Positions 39,988 to 48,853 of a stretch of 50,175 nt of DNA are shown piece after piece; position 1 is the first letter of the stretch; each line of letters begins with the position of its first letter. The notes below the pieces were generated by a model. It saw only the letters and a program-made list of their open reading frames with translations, ran no database searches and had not been told where the DNA came from. The position numbers and the translations under genes were made by a program. Source of the DNA: Myxococcales bacterium (GTDB lineage: Bacteria > Myxococcota_A > Bradymonadia > REDH01). Location of the stretch: the NCBI GenBank assembly GCA_020633625.1, contig JACKDJ010000030.1, positions 1 through 50,175 of the forward strand, written 5' to 3'.

Positions 39988-41075
39988 GCGCGCCGGAGCT
40001 TCGCGTCGTCTCGCTCCCGGGCGACGGCATCGGGCCCGAAGTCCTCGCGCCGGCGCTCGAGGTGCTCGCCACGGTCGCCGACGCTGCCGGACTGGGCCTC
40101 GCCGTCGAGGAGCACCCGTTCGGCGGCGCCGCGATCGACGCGCTCGGCGAGCCCGCCCCGGCCAGGGTCATCGACGCGTGCGCCGGCGCACGCGCGGTCC
40201 TCCTTGGCGCCGTCGGTGGACCAAAGTGGGATTCCGTTCCCGCGGCGATCCGCCCGGAGCGGGGTCTCCTCGCGCTTCGCTCGGAGCTCGGCGTCTACGC
40301 GAACTTGCGCCCGGCGCGCTTCTTCGCGCCGCTGGCAGACGCCAGCCCGCTGCGACCCGAGCGGATCCAAGGTGCGGACGTTCTGATCGTCCGCGAGCTC
40401 GTCGGTGGAATCTACTTCGGCGAGCCCCGCGGCGAAGCGGATGACCGCGGCTTCAACACGATGGTGTATACGCGCGACGAGATCCGGCGCGTCGCGCGGG
40501 TCGCGTTCGAGGCGGCCCGCACACGTCAGGGGCGGCTGCTGAGCGTCGACAAGGCGAACGTGCTCGAGGTCATGCAGCTCTGGCGTCGCACGGTGACGGA
40601 GCTCTCGGCCGAGTACCCCGACGTCAAGCTCGCGCACCAATACGTCGACAGCTGCGCGATGCAGCTCGTGAGCTGGCCCGCCGAGCTCGACGTCGTCGTG
40701 ACGGGCAACCTGTTCGGCGACATCCTCTCCGACGCGGCCGGCGCGCTGACCGGGTCGCTGGGGATGCTCCCGTCGGCGTCTCTGGGCGACGGCGCGGCGC
40801 TGTACGAGCCGATTCACGGCTCCGCGCCAGACATCGCCGGGGCGGGGGTGGCGAACCCGCTCGGCGCGATCCTCAGCGTCGCGATGCTCGCGCAGTACAC
40901 GCTCGCGCGCCCTGACCTCGGCCGCGCCGTCGAAGCCGCCGTCGACGCGGTGCTCGCCGACGGACTCCGCACGCGCGACATCGCGTCGGGTGCTGCGAGC
41001 GTCGTTGGCACGCGCGAGATGGGCGACGCTGTTCTCGACCGGCTGCGACGGATCCTCGACTCGGACCCTCGGTGA
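39984..41075 (+). CDS. leuB: 3-isopropylmalate dehydrogenase
   Basis: 363 residues from the GTG at 39984 (GTGA overlap with leuA). It oxidatively decarboxylates 3-isopropylmalate with NAD+. The family blocks are intact: LPGDGIGPEVLAPAL, AVGGPKWD, LRSELGVYANLRPARFF, VRELVGGIYFGEPRG, the catalytic Lys in LLSVDKANVLE, YVDSCAMQLV, the metal Asp in GNLFGDILSDAAGALTGSLGMLPSASLG, and the NAD-binding EPIHGSAPDIAGAGVANP. It lies two genes before leuC. Length is typical (E. coli 363). The unusual malic-enzyme-domain gene follows after only three bases and appears coupled through GGTGA at the leuB stop. Confidence 0.97.
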   Translation: MSAPELRVVSLPGDGIGPEVLAPALEVLATVADAAGLGLAVEEHPFGGAAIDALGEPAPARVIDACAGARAVLLGAVGGPKWDSVPAAIRPERGLLALRSELGVYANLRPARFFAPLADASPLRPERIQGADVLIVRELVGGIYFGEPRGEADDRGFNTMVYTRDEIRRVARVAFEAARTRQGRLLSVDKANVLEVMQLWRRTVTELSAEYPDVKLAHQYVDSCAMQLVSWPAELDVVVTGNLFGDILSDAAGALTGSLGMLPSASLGDGAALYEPIHGSAPDIAGAGVANPLGAILSVAMLAQYTLARPDLGRAVEAAVDAVLADGLRTRDIASGAASVVGTREMGDAVLDRLRRILDSDPR

Positions 41076-41078
41076 CCC

Positions 41079-42041
41079 ATGGGTGAGCTCTCGAACCGCG
41101 TCCTTCGGGCGCAGACGCTCCCGCGCCGCGCTGACCTTCCAGACCCCGAGCGGGGCCGCGAGCTCTGCACGCCCGAGGCCGCCGCAACGGCGGCGATAGT
41201 CGTTGCGGCGCTCCGCTCGGCGCTCCGGCTCAAGGGTGAGGGTCTCCGTCCGCAGCGCTTCGTCGTGCGCGGCGCGGGCCCGCGCGGCTTGGCCACCGCA
41301 CGCCTTTTGCGTCGAGCGCTAGCCGACGCCGGGCTCACGCCGGGGGAGTGCGCGCAGCGCGTGTTCGTCGTCGGCGACCGCGGGCTGGTCGTGGATGAGA
41401 CGACGACGAGCTCGAGCCACGGCCTGGGCACGCCGCGCAGCAGCACGCTGACGTGGAGCCGAGGCCCAGACGGTGACGGCGCGCCGTCGCTGCTCGACAC
41501 AGTACGCGAGGTGGGCGCGACCGCGCTCGTCGGCCTGTCGAACGAGCACGGTGCCTTCTCCACGCGCGTGCTCACAGCGCTCGGCACACACTGCGCGGTC
41601 CCCGTGGTGGTGCACGGGACCGTCGACGCGAAGCGCGCGGAGGCGACATTCGAGGGGATCGTGGGCGCTCTCGCCGGGCAGGTCATCGTGGCGACGCCGA
41701 TCGGCGACGACGGCCCCGGATGTGATGACGCGTGGACGTACCCGGGCATCATCCTGGGCCTGTCGATCAGCGGGGCAGCCGAGCCCGACGAGGACATCGC
41801 GCTCGCCGCGTCGAGCGCTGTGGTCCGATTCGTCGCCGAGCGGGCCCCGGAGCGGCTGCTACCAACTCGGGACGACGCGGCGGACGTCACCCGCGCCGTC
41901 GCGATCGAGGTCGCGCGAGCGGCGCTCCGCAACGGCGCCGCGACCAATCCGGCGCTGCGGTACAGCGGTCTCGAGGCCACCGTCGACCGCTGGCTTCGCG
42001 AGCCGGTCGCGGCAGCCACGCCGATGCGGAGGCCTCGATGA
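41079..42041 (+). CDS. Stand-alone malic-enzyme-like NAD-binding domain protein (probable pseudoenzyme)
   Basis: 320 residues, ATG three bases after leuB with GGTGA as RBS. The whole protein aligns by eye with only the C-terminal (NAD-binding) domain of malic enzyme: ATAAIVVAALRSALRLKGEGL (cf. QGTA-x-x-x-LAGLL-x-ALR), RFVVRGAGPRGLATARLL (Rossmann GAGxxG 65-70), DRGLVVDE, SLLDTVREVGATALVGLSNEHGAFSTRVLTAL, VPVVVHGTVDAKRAEATFEGIV, GQVIVATPIGD, AWTYPGIILGLSISGA, DEDIALAASSAVVRFV and LLPTRDDAADVTRAVAIEVA. The N-terminal catalytic domain (Tyr, Lys, Glu-Asp metal pair) is absent, the fNDDiQGTA Asp is lost (CTPEAAATA), SNPT has become HGTVD and the NN before YxFPG is DD. So malic activity is very unlikely; a dinucleotide-binding regulator or subunit is inference. 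The frame is intact and codon use is normal. Confidence 0.75.
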   Translation: MGELSNRVLRAQTLPRRADLPDPERGRELCTPEAAATAAIVVAALRSALRLKGEGLRPQRFVVRGAGPRGLATARLLRRALADAGLTPGECAQRVFVVGDRGLVVDETTTSSSHGLGTPRSSTLTWSRGPDGDGAPSLLDTVREVGATALVGLSNEHGAFSTRVLTALGTHCAVPVVVHGTVDAKRAEATFEGIVGALAGQVIVATPIGDDGPGCDDAWTYPGIILGLSISGAAEPDEDIALAASSAVVRFVAERAPERLLPTRDDAADVTRAVAIEVARAALRNGAATNPALRYSGLEATVDRWLREPVAAATPMRRPR

Positions 42042-43432
42042 GCGGGACGCTGTTCGAGAAGGTCTGGGCGCTGCACCGGGTGGGGACGCTGGCCGACGGC
42101 CGTGATCAGCTCTTCGTTGGCCTGCACCTGGTACACGAGGTGACCAGCCCGCAGGCCTTCGCCGCGCTCCGCGAGCGCGACATCGCCGTCGCGCGTCCGG
42201 ACCGGACGTTCGCGACCGTCGACCACATCGTCCCGACGACGGACCGACACCGCCCACTCCGAGACGATCTGGCCGAAGAGATGCTCGCGGCGCTCCAAGC
42301 GAACACCGCCGCCGCCGGAATCCCCCTCTTCGACGAACAGACCCATCGCCAGGGGATCGTCCACGTTATCGGGCCCGAGCTCGGCCTCACCCTCCCCGGG
42401 ATGGTGATCTGCTGCGGCGACAGCCACACGGCGACCCACGGCGCGTTCGGCGCGATCGCGTTCGGCATTGGAACCTCGCAGGTCCGCGACGTCCTCGCGA
42501 CCCAGACGCTCGCGATCGAGCCGCTCCGTGTGCGGCGGATCTGGCTCGAGGGCGAGCTCCGGGAGGGGGTCTTCGCGAAGGACGTCGCCCTCCACGTCAT
42601 CCGGACGCTCGGCGTGCACGGCGGCGTGGGATTCGCCTACGAGTTCGCCGGCCCCGCGGTCGACGCGATGGACATGGAGGCACGCATGACGCTGTGCAAC
42701 ATGTCGATCGAGGGCGGCGCACGGGTCGGATACTGCAACCCCGACGAGACGACGTTCGCCTACCTTGCGGGGCGGCCCTACGCACCGTCGGCCGGCGATT
42801 GGGACGCGGCCGTAGCGTGGTGGCGGTCCGTGGCGTCAGATGCCGATGCGACGTTCGACGACGAGGTCCGGCTCGACGTGTCGGCGCTCGCCCCTGTCGT
42901 GACGTGGGGCATCAACCCGGCGCAGGCCGTCGCCGTCGACGAGTCGGTCCCGACGAAGGGCACCGGCGCCGCGATCGACGAGGCCCTCGCCCACATGCAG
43001 CTCGCCGGCGGCGCGCCGATCCTCGGGACTCCGGTCGACGTCGCGTTCATCGGAAGCTGCACGAACGGTCGCCTCTCCGATCTAGAGGCCGCGGCCGAAG
43101 TGATCCGCGGACGGACGGTCCACCCGCGCGTGACGGCCATCGTCGTCCCGGGGTCACAGCAGGTCGACGCGGCTGCCCGCGAGAAGGGCCTCGACGCGGT
43201 GTTTCGCGCGGCGGGGTTCGACTGGCGTCTCCCGGGCTGCTCGATGTGCCTGGGCATGAACCCCGATCGGCTCGTCGGTGACCAGGTTTGCGCCAGCTCG
43301 AGCAACCGGAACTTCAAGGGACGGCAGGGGAGCCCGAGCGGCCGAACGCTGCTGATGAGCCCAGCGATGGTTGCGGCTGCCGCTATCGCCGGCGCGGTCG
43401 TCGACGTCTCGGCGACAGGAGGCCCGACATGA
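42038..43432 (+). CDS. leuC: 3-isopropylmalate dehydratase large subunit
   Basis: 464 residues; ATG 42038 overlaps the upstream stop (ATGA) and has GGAGG six bases upstream. With LeuD it interconverts 2- and 3-isopropylmalate via a [4Fe-4S] cluster. Cluster cysteines are Cys341 (GSCTNGR), Cys401 and Cys404 (PGCSMCLGMN). Substrate-side blocks are also typical: TVDHIVPT, GIVHVIGPELGLTLPGMVICCGDSHTATHGAFGAIAFGIGTSQV, RMTLCNMSIEGGARVGYCNPDETTF and SSSNRNFKGRQGSPSGRTLLMSPAM. The length equals the bacterial aconitase-family LeuC (about 466). leuD starts inside the stop. Confidence 0.97.
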   Translation: MSGTLFEKVWALHRVGTLADGRDQLFVGLHLVHEVTSPQAFAALRERDIAVARPDRTFATVDHIVPTTDRHRPLRDDLAEEMLAALQANTAAAGIPLFDEQTHRQGIVHVIGPELGLTLPGMVICCGDSHTATHGAFGAIAFGIGTSQVRDVLATQTLAIEPLRVRRIWLEGELREGVFAKDVALHVIRTLGVHGGVGFAYEFAGPAVDAMDMEARMTLCNMSIEGGARVGYCNPDETTFAYLAGRPYAPSAGDWDAAVAWWRSVASDADATFDDEVRLDVSALAPVVTWGINPAQAVAVDESVPTKGTGAAIDEALAHMQLAGGAPILGTPVDVAFIGSCTNGRLSDLEAAAEVIRGRTVHPRVTAIVVPGSQQVDAAAREKGLDAVFRAAGFDWRLPGCSMCLGMNPDRLVGDQVCASSSNRNFKGRQGSPSGRTLLMSPAMVAAAAIAGAVVDVSATGGPT

Positions 43433-44031
43433 GCGCAGGCGTCTCGCAGGTGTCCGGGGCGTGCGTCCCAATCCCGGGCGACGACATCGACACCGACCGG
43501 ATCGTGCCGGCGCGGTTTCTGCGCTGCGTCACGTTCGACGCGCTCGGTGACGCGCTGTTCCGCGACGACCGCGACAGATCGGGCGACACGCCCCACCCGC
43601 TCGACGACGCGCGCTACTCCGAGGCGACGATCATCGTCTCGGGCCGCAACTTTGGCTGCGGCTCCTCGCGCGAGCACGCTCCGCAGGCGGTCGTCAGGGC
43701 CGGATTCCGCGCCATCATCGCGGAGAGCTTCGCGGAGATCTTCGCGGCCAACTCGCTGGCGATCGGCCTCGTCTGCGCCGAGGTCGACGCGTCGACGCGC
43801 GAAGAACTGTTCCGACGGATCGCCGCCGACCCGGCGATCCGGGTCGAGTTGGACCTCGCCGCCTGCAGGGTCCGAGCGGACGGATTCGAAGCACCAGTCC
43901 GCCTTCCGGACGCGGCGCGGATCGCGCTGCTCGACGGGTCTTTCGACCCTCTGACCGAGCTGCTCGCGAACCACGACGCCGTCGCGCGCGTCGCGCATGC
44001 TCTCCCGTACCTCGCCTGGACCTCGCGGTGA
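43429..44031 (+). CDS. leuD: 3-isopropylmalate dehydratase small subunit
   Basis: 200 residues; ATG 43429 overlaps the leuC TGA and has a perfect AGGAGG seven bases upstream. Swivel domain of isopropylmalate isomerase. Motifs: PGDDIDTDRIVPARFL, YSEATIIVSGRNFGCGSSREHAPQAV (substrate-binding Ser/Arg loop), and AIIAESFAEIFAANSLAIGLV. It is the partner of LeuC, and the one-base-shifted start implies equal translation of both subunits. The stop overlaps the GTG of ilvB. Confidence 0.96.
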   Translation: MSAGVSQVSGACVPIPGDDIDTDRIVPARFLRCVTFDALGDALFRDDRDRSGDTPHPLDDARYSEATIIVSGRNFGCGSSREHAPQAVVRAGFRAIIAESFAEIFAANSLAIGLVCAEVDASTREELFRRIAADPAIRVELDLAACRVRADGFEAPVRLPDAARIALLDGSFDPLTELLANHDAVARVAHALPYLAWTSR

Positions 44032-45770
44032 ACAAGCCAATGTCGTCAGACGCGCCTCCCGGCGCCCAAAGCGCCACGCCGATCTCGGGCGCCCAGTACC
44101 TGATCCGTCTGCTGGAGCGAAACGACGTCACCCACGTGTTCGGGTATCCCGGCGGCGCGGCCATGCCGATCTTCGACGCGATCCTCGACTCCGACATCGA
44201 GCTCATCCTGTGCCGCCACGAGCAGGGCGGGACGCACATGGCTGACGGGTACGCGCGCGCCACCGGCCGTCCCGGCGTAGTCCTCGTCACGAGCGGCCCC
44301 GGCGCCACCAACACAGTGACCGGCATCCTGACGGCGCAGATGGACTCCGTTCCGATGGTGGTCATCACCGGGCAGACGGCCACGCCGAACCTCGGGATGG
44401 ACGCCTTTCAAGAGGCAGACGTCTTCGGAATGACGATGCCGACGGTGAAGCACTCGTATCTCGTCAAGGACGCAGCCGACCTCGGCCGGGTCGTCGACGA
44501 GGCGTTCTACATCGCGGTGACCGGGCGCCCGGGCGTCGTCCTCATCGACGTGCCACGCGATGTCTCGACAGGGTCGGTCACGCCGCGTCCGTCGGCCCCG
44601 CTCGACCTGCCGGGCTTCGAGCGCGTTCGCGACCCGGAGCCGGGTGCCGTCGCGCGCGCCGCGCGCGCGCTTCGTGGTGCGAGCCGACCTGTGCTGCTCG
44701 TCGGCCACGGCGCGGTCATCGCCAAGGCGAGCGCAGAGGTCGTCCAGCTCGCGGAACGACTCGGTATTCCAGTCGCGACCACGCTGCTCGGAAAGGGAGC
44801 GTTCCCGGAGTCGCACCCCCTCTCCCTGGGGATGTGCGGCATGCACGGGACGGCGTATGCCAACAAGGCAATCGCCGGCTGCGATCTCATCATGTCGATC
44901 GGCTCCCGCTGGGACGACCGCGTCGTCGGCAAGGTGAGCGCCTTCTGCCCGACCGCCTACAAGATCCACGTCGACGTGGACCCGGCCGAAATCGGCAAGG
45001 TGCTCGAGCCGCAGGTCGCCGTCATCGCCGACGCGAAGGTCGCCCTTGCCGCCCTCCTCGAAGTGATCGAGGCGGGCGACACGCAGCCGTGGCGCGCCCA
45101 GATCGACGAGTGGAAGCGCGTCCACCCGCTCGCGTGGCGAAAGGACGGACCGCTGCGCGCCCAGGAAGTCATCGACTCGCTCTGGCGAGTGACCGAGGGC
45201 CGCGCGATCGTGTCGACCGACGTCGGGCAACACCAGATGTGGGCTGCGCAGCTCTACCGGACCGACGCGCCGGACCAGTGGCTGTCGTCGGGCGGCGCGG
45301 GGACGATGGGGTATGGTCTGCCCGCCGCGATCGGCGCCCAGGTGGGCCGGCCCGAGGCGCTCGTCGTCTCCATCTCCGGTGACGGAGGCTTTCAGATGAC
45401 GATGGCAGAGCTCGCGACCGCTTCGGCGCAGGGCCTTCCGGTCAAAGCGTTGATCATCGACAACAAGTATCTGGGCATGGTCCGCCAGTGGCAGCACATG
45501 TTCTTCGACGACCGCCTCTCCGGCGTCGACCTGGTCGGAAACCCGGACTTCGTGAAGCTCGCAGCGGCCTACGGGATCCTCGGCGTGCACATCTCCAGCC
45601 GTGACACGCTAGACGAGCAGATGGCGTTGGCGATGGCCCACGACGGGCCCGTCGTGATCCACGCCGAGGTGGTGAAGACCGACGACGTGTACCCGATGGT
45701 CCCCGCCGGCGCGGGGATCGGGGACATGCTGCTCGACCCCGACGGCCACGACCCCGGTGCGGATCGATGA
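44028..45770 (+). CDS. ilvB: Acetolactate synthase large (catalytic) subunit
   Basis: 580 residues from GTG 44028 (GTGA overlap with leuD); an ATG at 44040 is an alternative start. It joins pyruvate with pyruvate or 2-ketobutyrate. TPP/FAD enzyme with three domains: HVFGYPGGAAMPIFDA, the cofactor-activating Glu65 in CRHEQGGTHMADGYARATG, LVTSGPGATNTVTGI, the FAD-binding GCDLIMSIGSRWDDRVVGK, and the TPP motif SGDGGFQMTMAELATASAQGLPVKALIIDNKYLGMVRQWQ. Length is normal for AHAS large subunits. It is followed directly by the regulatory subunit gene, so this is a regulated AHAS rather than a catabolic ALS. Confidence 0.97.
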   Translation: MNKPMSSDAPPGAQSATPISGAQYLIRLLERNDVTHVFGYPGGAAMPIFDAILDSDIELILCRHEQGGTHMADGYARATGRPGVVLVTSGPGATNTVTGILTAQMDSVPMVVITGQTATPNLGMDAFQEADVFGMTMPTVKHSYLVKDAADLGRVVDEAFYIAVTGRPGVVLIDVPRDVSTGSVTPRPSAPLDLPGFERVRDPEPGAVARAARALRGASRPVLLVGHGAVIAKASAEVVQLAERLGIPVATTLLGKGAFPESHPLSLGMCGMHGTAYANKAIAGCDLIMSIGSRWDDRVVGKVSAFCPTAYKIHVDVDPAEIGKVLEPQVAVIADAKVALAALLEVIEAGDTQPWRAQIDEWKRVHPLAWRKDGPLRAQEVIDSLWRVTEGRAIVSTDVGQHQMWAAQLYRTDAPDQWLSSGGAGTMGYGLPAAIGAQVGRPEALVVSISGDGGFQMTMAELATASAQGLPVKALIIDNKYLGMVRQWQHMFFDDRLSGVDLVGNPDFVKLAAAYGILGVHISSRDTLDEQMALAMAHDGPVVIHAEVVKTDDVYPMVPAGAGIGDMLLDPDGHDPGADR

Positions 45771-46276
45771 ACGCCCCCGCTGAGACGACGCACACGATCA
45801 GCCTGAACCTGCACAACCGCCCCGGCGTCTTGAACCGAGTCGCGCTGGTCTTCGCGCGTCGCGGCTGGAACATCGACGGACTGGCGGTCTCGGAGGCGCA
45901 CGACGGCCGCTTCGCGCGCTGCACGGTCAGCGCGCGGGGGGACGCTCACGTGCTGCACATCATCATGGCTCAGCTCCGCAAGCTCGTCGACGTCGTGAGC
46001 GCCGCGGAGCACTCCGAGGACGACTCGATCGGCGTTGAGCTGGCGCTGGTGAAGGTTCGGATGCCGGACGGCGCGCTGGCGCTCGACGTGACGCGCATTC
46101 CGGCCGCCGTGAGCTGCACGATCGTCGACACGAGCCCAGGGACGCTGACGGCGCAGCTCGTCGGTTCTGCTGCCGACGTGGAGGCCGCCCACCGCGCGCT
46201 GGATCTCGCGCACGGGGTCGTCGAGATCGTAAGGACTGGTACGGTGAGAATCGCTCGCGGCGACGCCGAGACCTGA
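45767..46276 (+). CDS. ilvN: Acetolactate synthase small (regulatory) subunit
   Basis: 169 residues; ATG 45767 overlaps the ilvB TGA. The N-terminal ACT domain reads HTISLNLHNRPGVLNRVALVFARRGWNIDGLAVSEAHDGRFARCTV (residues 9-54), the valine-binding fold. The C-terminal ALS_ss domain (LALVKVRM...IVDTSPGTLTAQLVGSAADVEAAHRALD, HGVVEIVRTGTVRIARG) follows. It activates the large subunit and confers feedback inhibition by valine. It is the last gene of the eight-gene operon and is followed by a strong hairpin after 67 bases. Length is like IlvH/N of the long type (about 160-170). Confidence 0.96.
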   Translation: MNAPAETTHTISLNLHNRPGVLNRVALVFARRGWNIDGLAVSEAHDGRFARCTVSARGDAHVLHIIMAQLRKLVDVVSAAEHSEDDSIGVELALVKVRMPDGALALDVTRIPAAVSCTIVDTSPGTLTAQLVGSAADVEAAHRALDLAHGVVEIVRTGTVRIARGDAET

Positions 46277-46343
46277 GCTACGGCGGCGTGCGTCCGCGCG
46301 TTGCCGGGGTGGCGCCGCCGCCCGGCGACTCCGCTGACCCAAA

Positions 46344-46380
46344 AACGCGAAGCGGCGCCCGAGGGGCGCCGCTTCGCGTT
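46344..46380. terminator. Bidirectional intrinsic terminator between ilvN and the convergent lipoprotein gene
   Basis: AACGCGAAGCGGCGCCC (46344-46360) and its perfect complement (46364-46380) give a 17-bp stem with loop GAG. The run AAAAA (46341-46345) supplies a U5 tract for minus-strand transcripts from the lipoprotein gene; the plus side has only two T, so it is weaker for the ilv operon. Confidence 0.85.
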
Positions 46381-46427
46381 GACCGATGTCGCGAGCGGTG
46401 TCCGCTCGCGACCCGGGGCGGTCGGCT

Positions 46428-48749
46428 CTACTGGACCAGCGTGACGGTCGAGCCCGACGTCGCGTAGCCGGAGGAACCGCAGCCCGACGAGACTTCGGCC
46501 GAGGTGGTGTAGGCGACGGTGTAGTTGGGCCCGCTGATGGCGGCGAAAGAGAACACCTCGTCGATGGACGTGTCCCCAGGGCCCACGGTGAACGTGCCGA
46601 CGGTGTTGCCGTTGACGGTGACGGTCACGTTCTGCTCGGGGACGCCGTCGCGGCAGCGCGTCGTGCTCAGGAAGTTGTTGGCGAGCACGAGGTGCATCTC
46701 GAGGCCGGTGATGGACGGGTACCCGGTCGTGAAGTCCATGGTGACGGAGTCGCCGAGGTTCCAGAAGTTGGTGCCGCGGAGCACCACGCGCGGGTCGTCG
46801 GAGTCGGGGCCCGTGGTGGTGTCGGACGGCGGCAGCGCGGGGGCGACGACGTCGAGGGTGACGGCGCCGTCGGCGGAGCTGCCGCTGACGACAATGACGT
46901 ACTCCTCTTCCCAGTCGGCGTTTTGGACGACGGTGGAGCCGCCGCCGATGACGTTGGAGCAGTCGAGCTCGGCGCCGCAGACGCCGCTGGTGGCGGAGTA
47001 GATGGCGACGATGGTGTCGATGGAGCTGCCCGTGTCGTTGAACTCCCAGATGCCGGTGTAGGGGGCGGTCCAGAGGTAGGACACGTCGCCGCGGCCGGCG
47101 CCGCCGCAGGTCGAGGTGACGCCGTCGGCCCAGAAGTTGGTGTCGGCGCTGGCGAGCGGGGAAGAAGACGAGAACGAGATGTCTACGTCGTAGCACTCGA
47201 GGTTGTCGATCTCGCAGATGTCGGAGCAGCCGTCGCCGCTGACGAGGTTGCCGTCGTCGCAGGCCTCGCTGAGCTGCTGGGTGCCGTCACCGCAGCCCTC
47301 GATGGTGCAGGTGGCGGAGCAGCCGTCGTTGTCCGCGGTGTTACCGTCGTCACACTCTTCGGTGCCCTGGACGGCCTCGTTGCCGCACTCGACCGCGAGG
47401 CAGTCTTGGGTGCCGGTGACGGTGACGCCACCCGACCCGGTGAGGCTCACCTGGAACGACACCTCGTCGGCGCTGCCGCCCGGGCGGTCGACACATGCGG
47501 TGGTGGGCATCTGCGTCACGGAGACGAGCATCTGCGAGTTGTCGGGGAAGAACTCCTGGACGACGTCGGCGCACGCCGAGGTGGTGCTCTCCCACGCGCG
47601 GAAGATGGTGGTCTCGGGCGTCAGGTAGTCCGCGCTCGTGCGGTAGCGGCCGCTGCCGAGCGTGCCGACGGACACCGTGCCGTCGATGTCGAAGCACACG
47701 GAGTGTCCTGCGCCGATCGCCTGCGTGAACGAGCCGACGCGGAACGTGTAGGTCTCGAGCGCGGGCGTGGTGGCAGCGGGGCACGTGTCGGTGCCGGGGT
47801 GCGTCGCCGCCGACGCAGACGTGATGTTGGACCGCATCGTGAAGACGCCTCCGCCGAGGTCGACGCACTGCGTGTTGGCGTACGAGGTCGTGGCGATGAG
47901 GGGCCGCAGCAGCGAGGTCGGCCAGATCGATCCGTCGTCGGTGGAGCAGTCAGCGGACGCGCTCGCGAACATCACGTAGTCAACGGTCGCAGGGAGGTCC
48001 AAGTCGACGAAGCGGGAATACTTGCTGCCGGACTTGGGCATCGTGAACAGGCCGACGCCGTCGATGTCGACGCACCCGATCCAGCCGGTCGGGAGAGACG
48101 CGTCGACGCGGAACTGCACCGCGACGATCGCCTTGTCGCCGCCGAGGCTGTCGGTCGGGAGAATCGCCGCGTCGACGGCGGCCACCGGCGCCTCGGGTGC
48201 GGCGGGGAAGTCGGCGACGACGGCGCCGCGCACGAGCGCGAGCTGGCCGAGGTCGGTCGCGTTGATCGCGAAGAACCCGGCGTCGAGCGCCTCCTCGGAC
48301 CCGCGCGCCAGGCGCCAGCCGCCTTCTTCGGCCTCCGTGACGACGGTGAGCGTCTGGCGCTCCTCAGCCGTCAGCGTGTCGGCGTCCCAGCTCAGCTCGA
48401 CCCGCCACGGGTCGACGAGCTCAATCCCCTGCGGCACGAGCGCCCAGGCGGCACCGGCAACGACCTCCGACCCGGCGAACACCGGCTCGCGAACCTCCGA
48501 GTCCACAAGCCCCCGGATCTCCGGCATCGCGTCGATCGACCGCTGCGTCGCGCGAATCCGAACGGTGACGCCACCGTCCGATACCGCCTCGTGGAGCGTC
48601 ACCCACGCCAGCGACTGCGCGGGGTCCTCCACGGCGCCGGTCGGCGTCGCCTCGGTCTCCAGCTCGCCAGAAGTCGTGGGCGACTCGGCGCACGCTGCCG
48701 CGCCGGCCAGGGAAAGAACGAGTAGCTTTCGGATTGCGTTGTTGAACAT
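46428..48749 (-). CDS. Large Cys-rich lipoprotein with DUF4215-type repeats and PPC-like domain
   Basis: 773 residues from the ATG at 48749. The signal MFNNAIRKLLVLSLAGAAAC is a lipobox with Cys20. Residues 30-190 are a beta-rich region of unknown type. Residues 200-440 contain paired similar modules (VQFRVDASLPTGWIGCVDIDG...; YTFRVGSFTQAIGAGHSVCFDIDG...). Residues about 450-512 hold two 'Myxococcus cysteine-rich' DUF4215 units (GTEECDDGNTADNDGCSATC; SEACDDGNLVSGDGCSDIC). Residues 515-640 resemble PPC domains (DVSYLWTAPYTGIWEFNDTGSSIDTIVAIYSA). A beta-sandwich tail ends in ...STVTLVQ with no MYXO-CTERM sorting signal, so attachment is by lipid. No catalytic residues recognised. A likely promoter lies at 48854-48882 and a strong terminator 48 bases after the stop. 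Confidence 0.85.
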   Translation of the reverse strand: MFNNAIRKLLVLSLAGAAACAESPTTSGELETEATPTGAVEDPAQSLAWVTLHEAVSDGGVTVRIRATQRSIDAMPEIRGLVDSEVREPVFAGSEVVAGAAWALVPQGIELVDPWRVELSWDADTLTAEERQTLTVVTEAEEGGWRLARGSEEALDAGFFAINATDLGQLALVRGAVVADFPAAPEAPVAAVDAAILPTDSLGGDKAIVAVQFRVDASLPTGWIGCVDIDGVGLFTMPKSGSKYSRFVDLDLPATVDYVMFASASADCSTDDGSIWPTSLLRPLIATTSYANTQCVDLGGGVFTMRSNITSASAATHPGTDTCPAATTPALETYTFRVGSFTQAIGAGHSVCFDIDGTVSVGTLGSGRYRTSADYLTPETTIFRAWESTTSACADVVQEFFPDNSQMLVSVTQMPTTACVDRPGGSADEVSFQVSLTGSGGVTVTGTQDCLAVECGNEAVQGTEECDDGNTADNDGCSATCTIEGCGDGTQQLSEACDDGNLVSGDGCSDICEIDNLECYDVDISFSSSSPLASADTNFWADGVTSTCGGAGRGDVSYLWTAPYTGIWEFNDTGSSIDTIVAIYSATSGVCGAELDCSNVIGGGSTVVQNADWEEEYVIVVSGSSADGAVTLDVVAPALPPSDTTTGPDSDDPRVVLRGTNFWNLGDSVTMDFTTGYPSITGLEMHLVLANNFLSTTRCRDGVPEQNVTVTVNGNTVGTFTVGPGDTSIDEVFSFAAISGPNYTVAYTTSAEVSSGCGSSGYATSGSTVTLVQ

Positions 48750-48853
48750 GACTCGACGTCTCGAAGGGAAGCCCCCCGCAGGGGCAGGCGGCGCACCGCG
48801 AACCTATCGTCCCGCTCTCCCTCCGTTGGGCGACAGAGCGGACCGTTCGCCGC

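Noticed and set aside
41079..42041. Full-length malic enzyme broken by a frameshift
   Set aside because: leuB ends three bases before the start and leuB has its complete C-terminus, so there is no room or remnant for the missing N-terminal domain; the frame itself is intact.
46428..46500. MYXO-CTERM sorting signal at the end of the 773-residue lipoprotein
   Set aside because: The C-terminus is a beta-sandwich ending in STVTLVQ with no membrane helix or basic tail.
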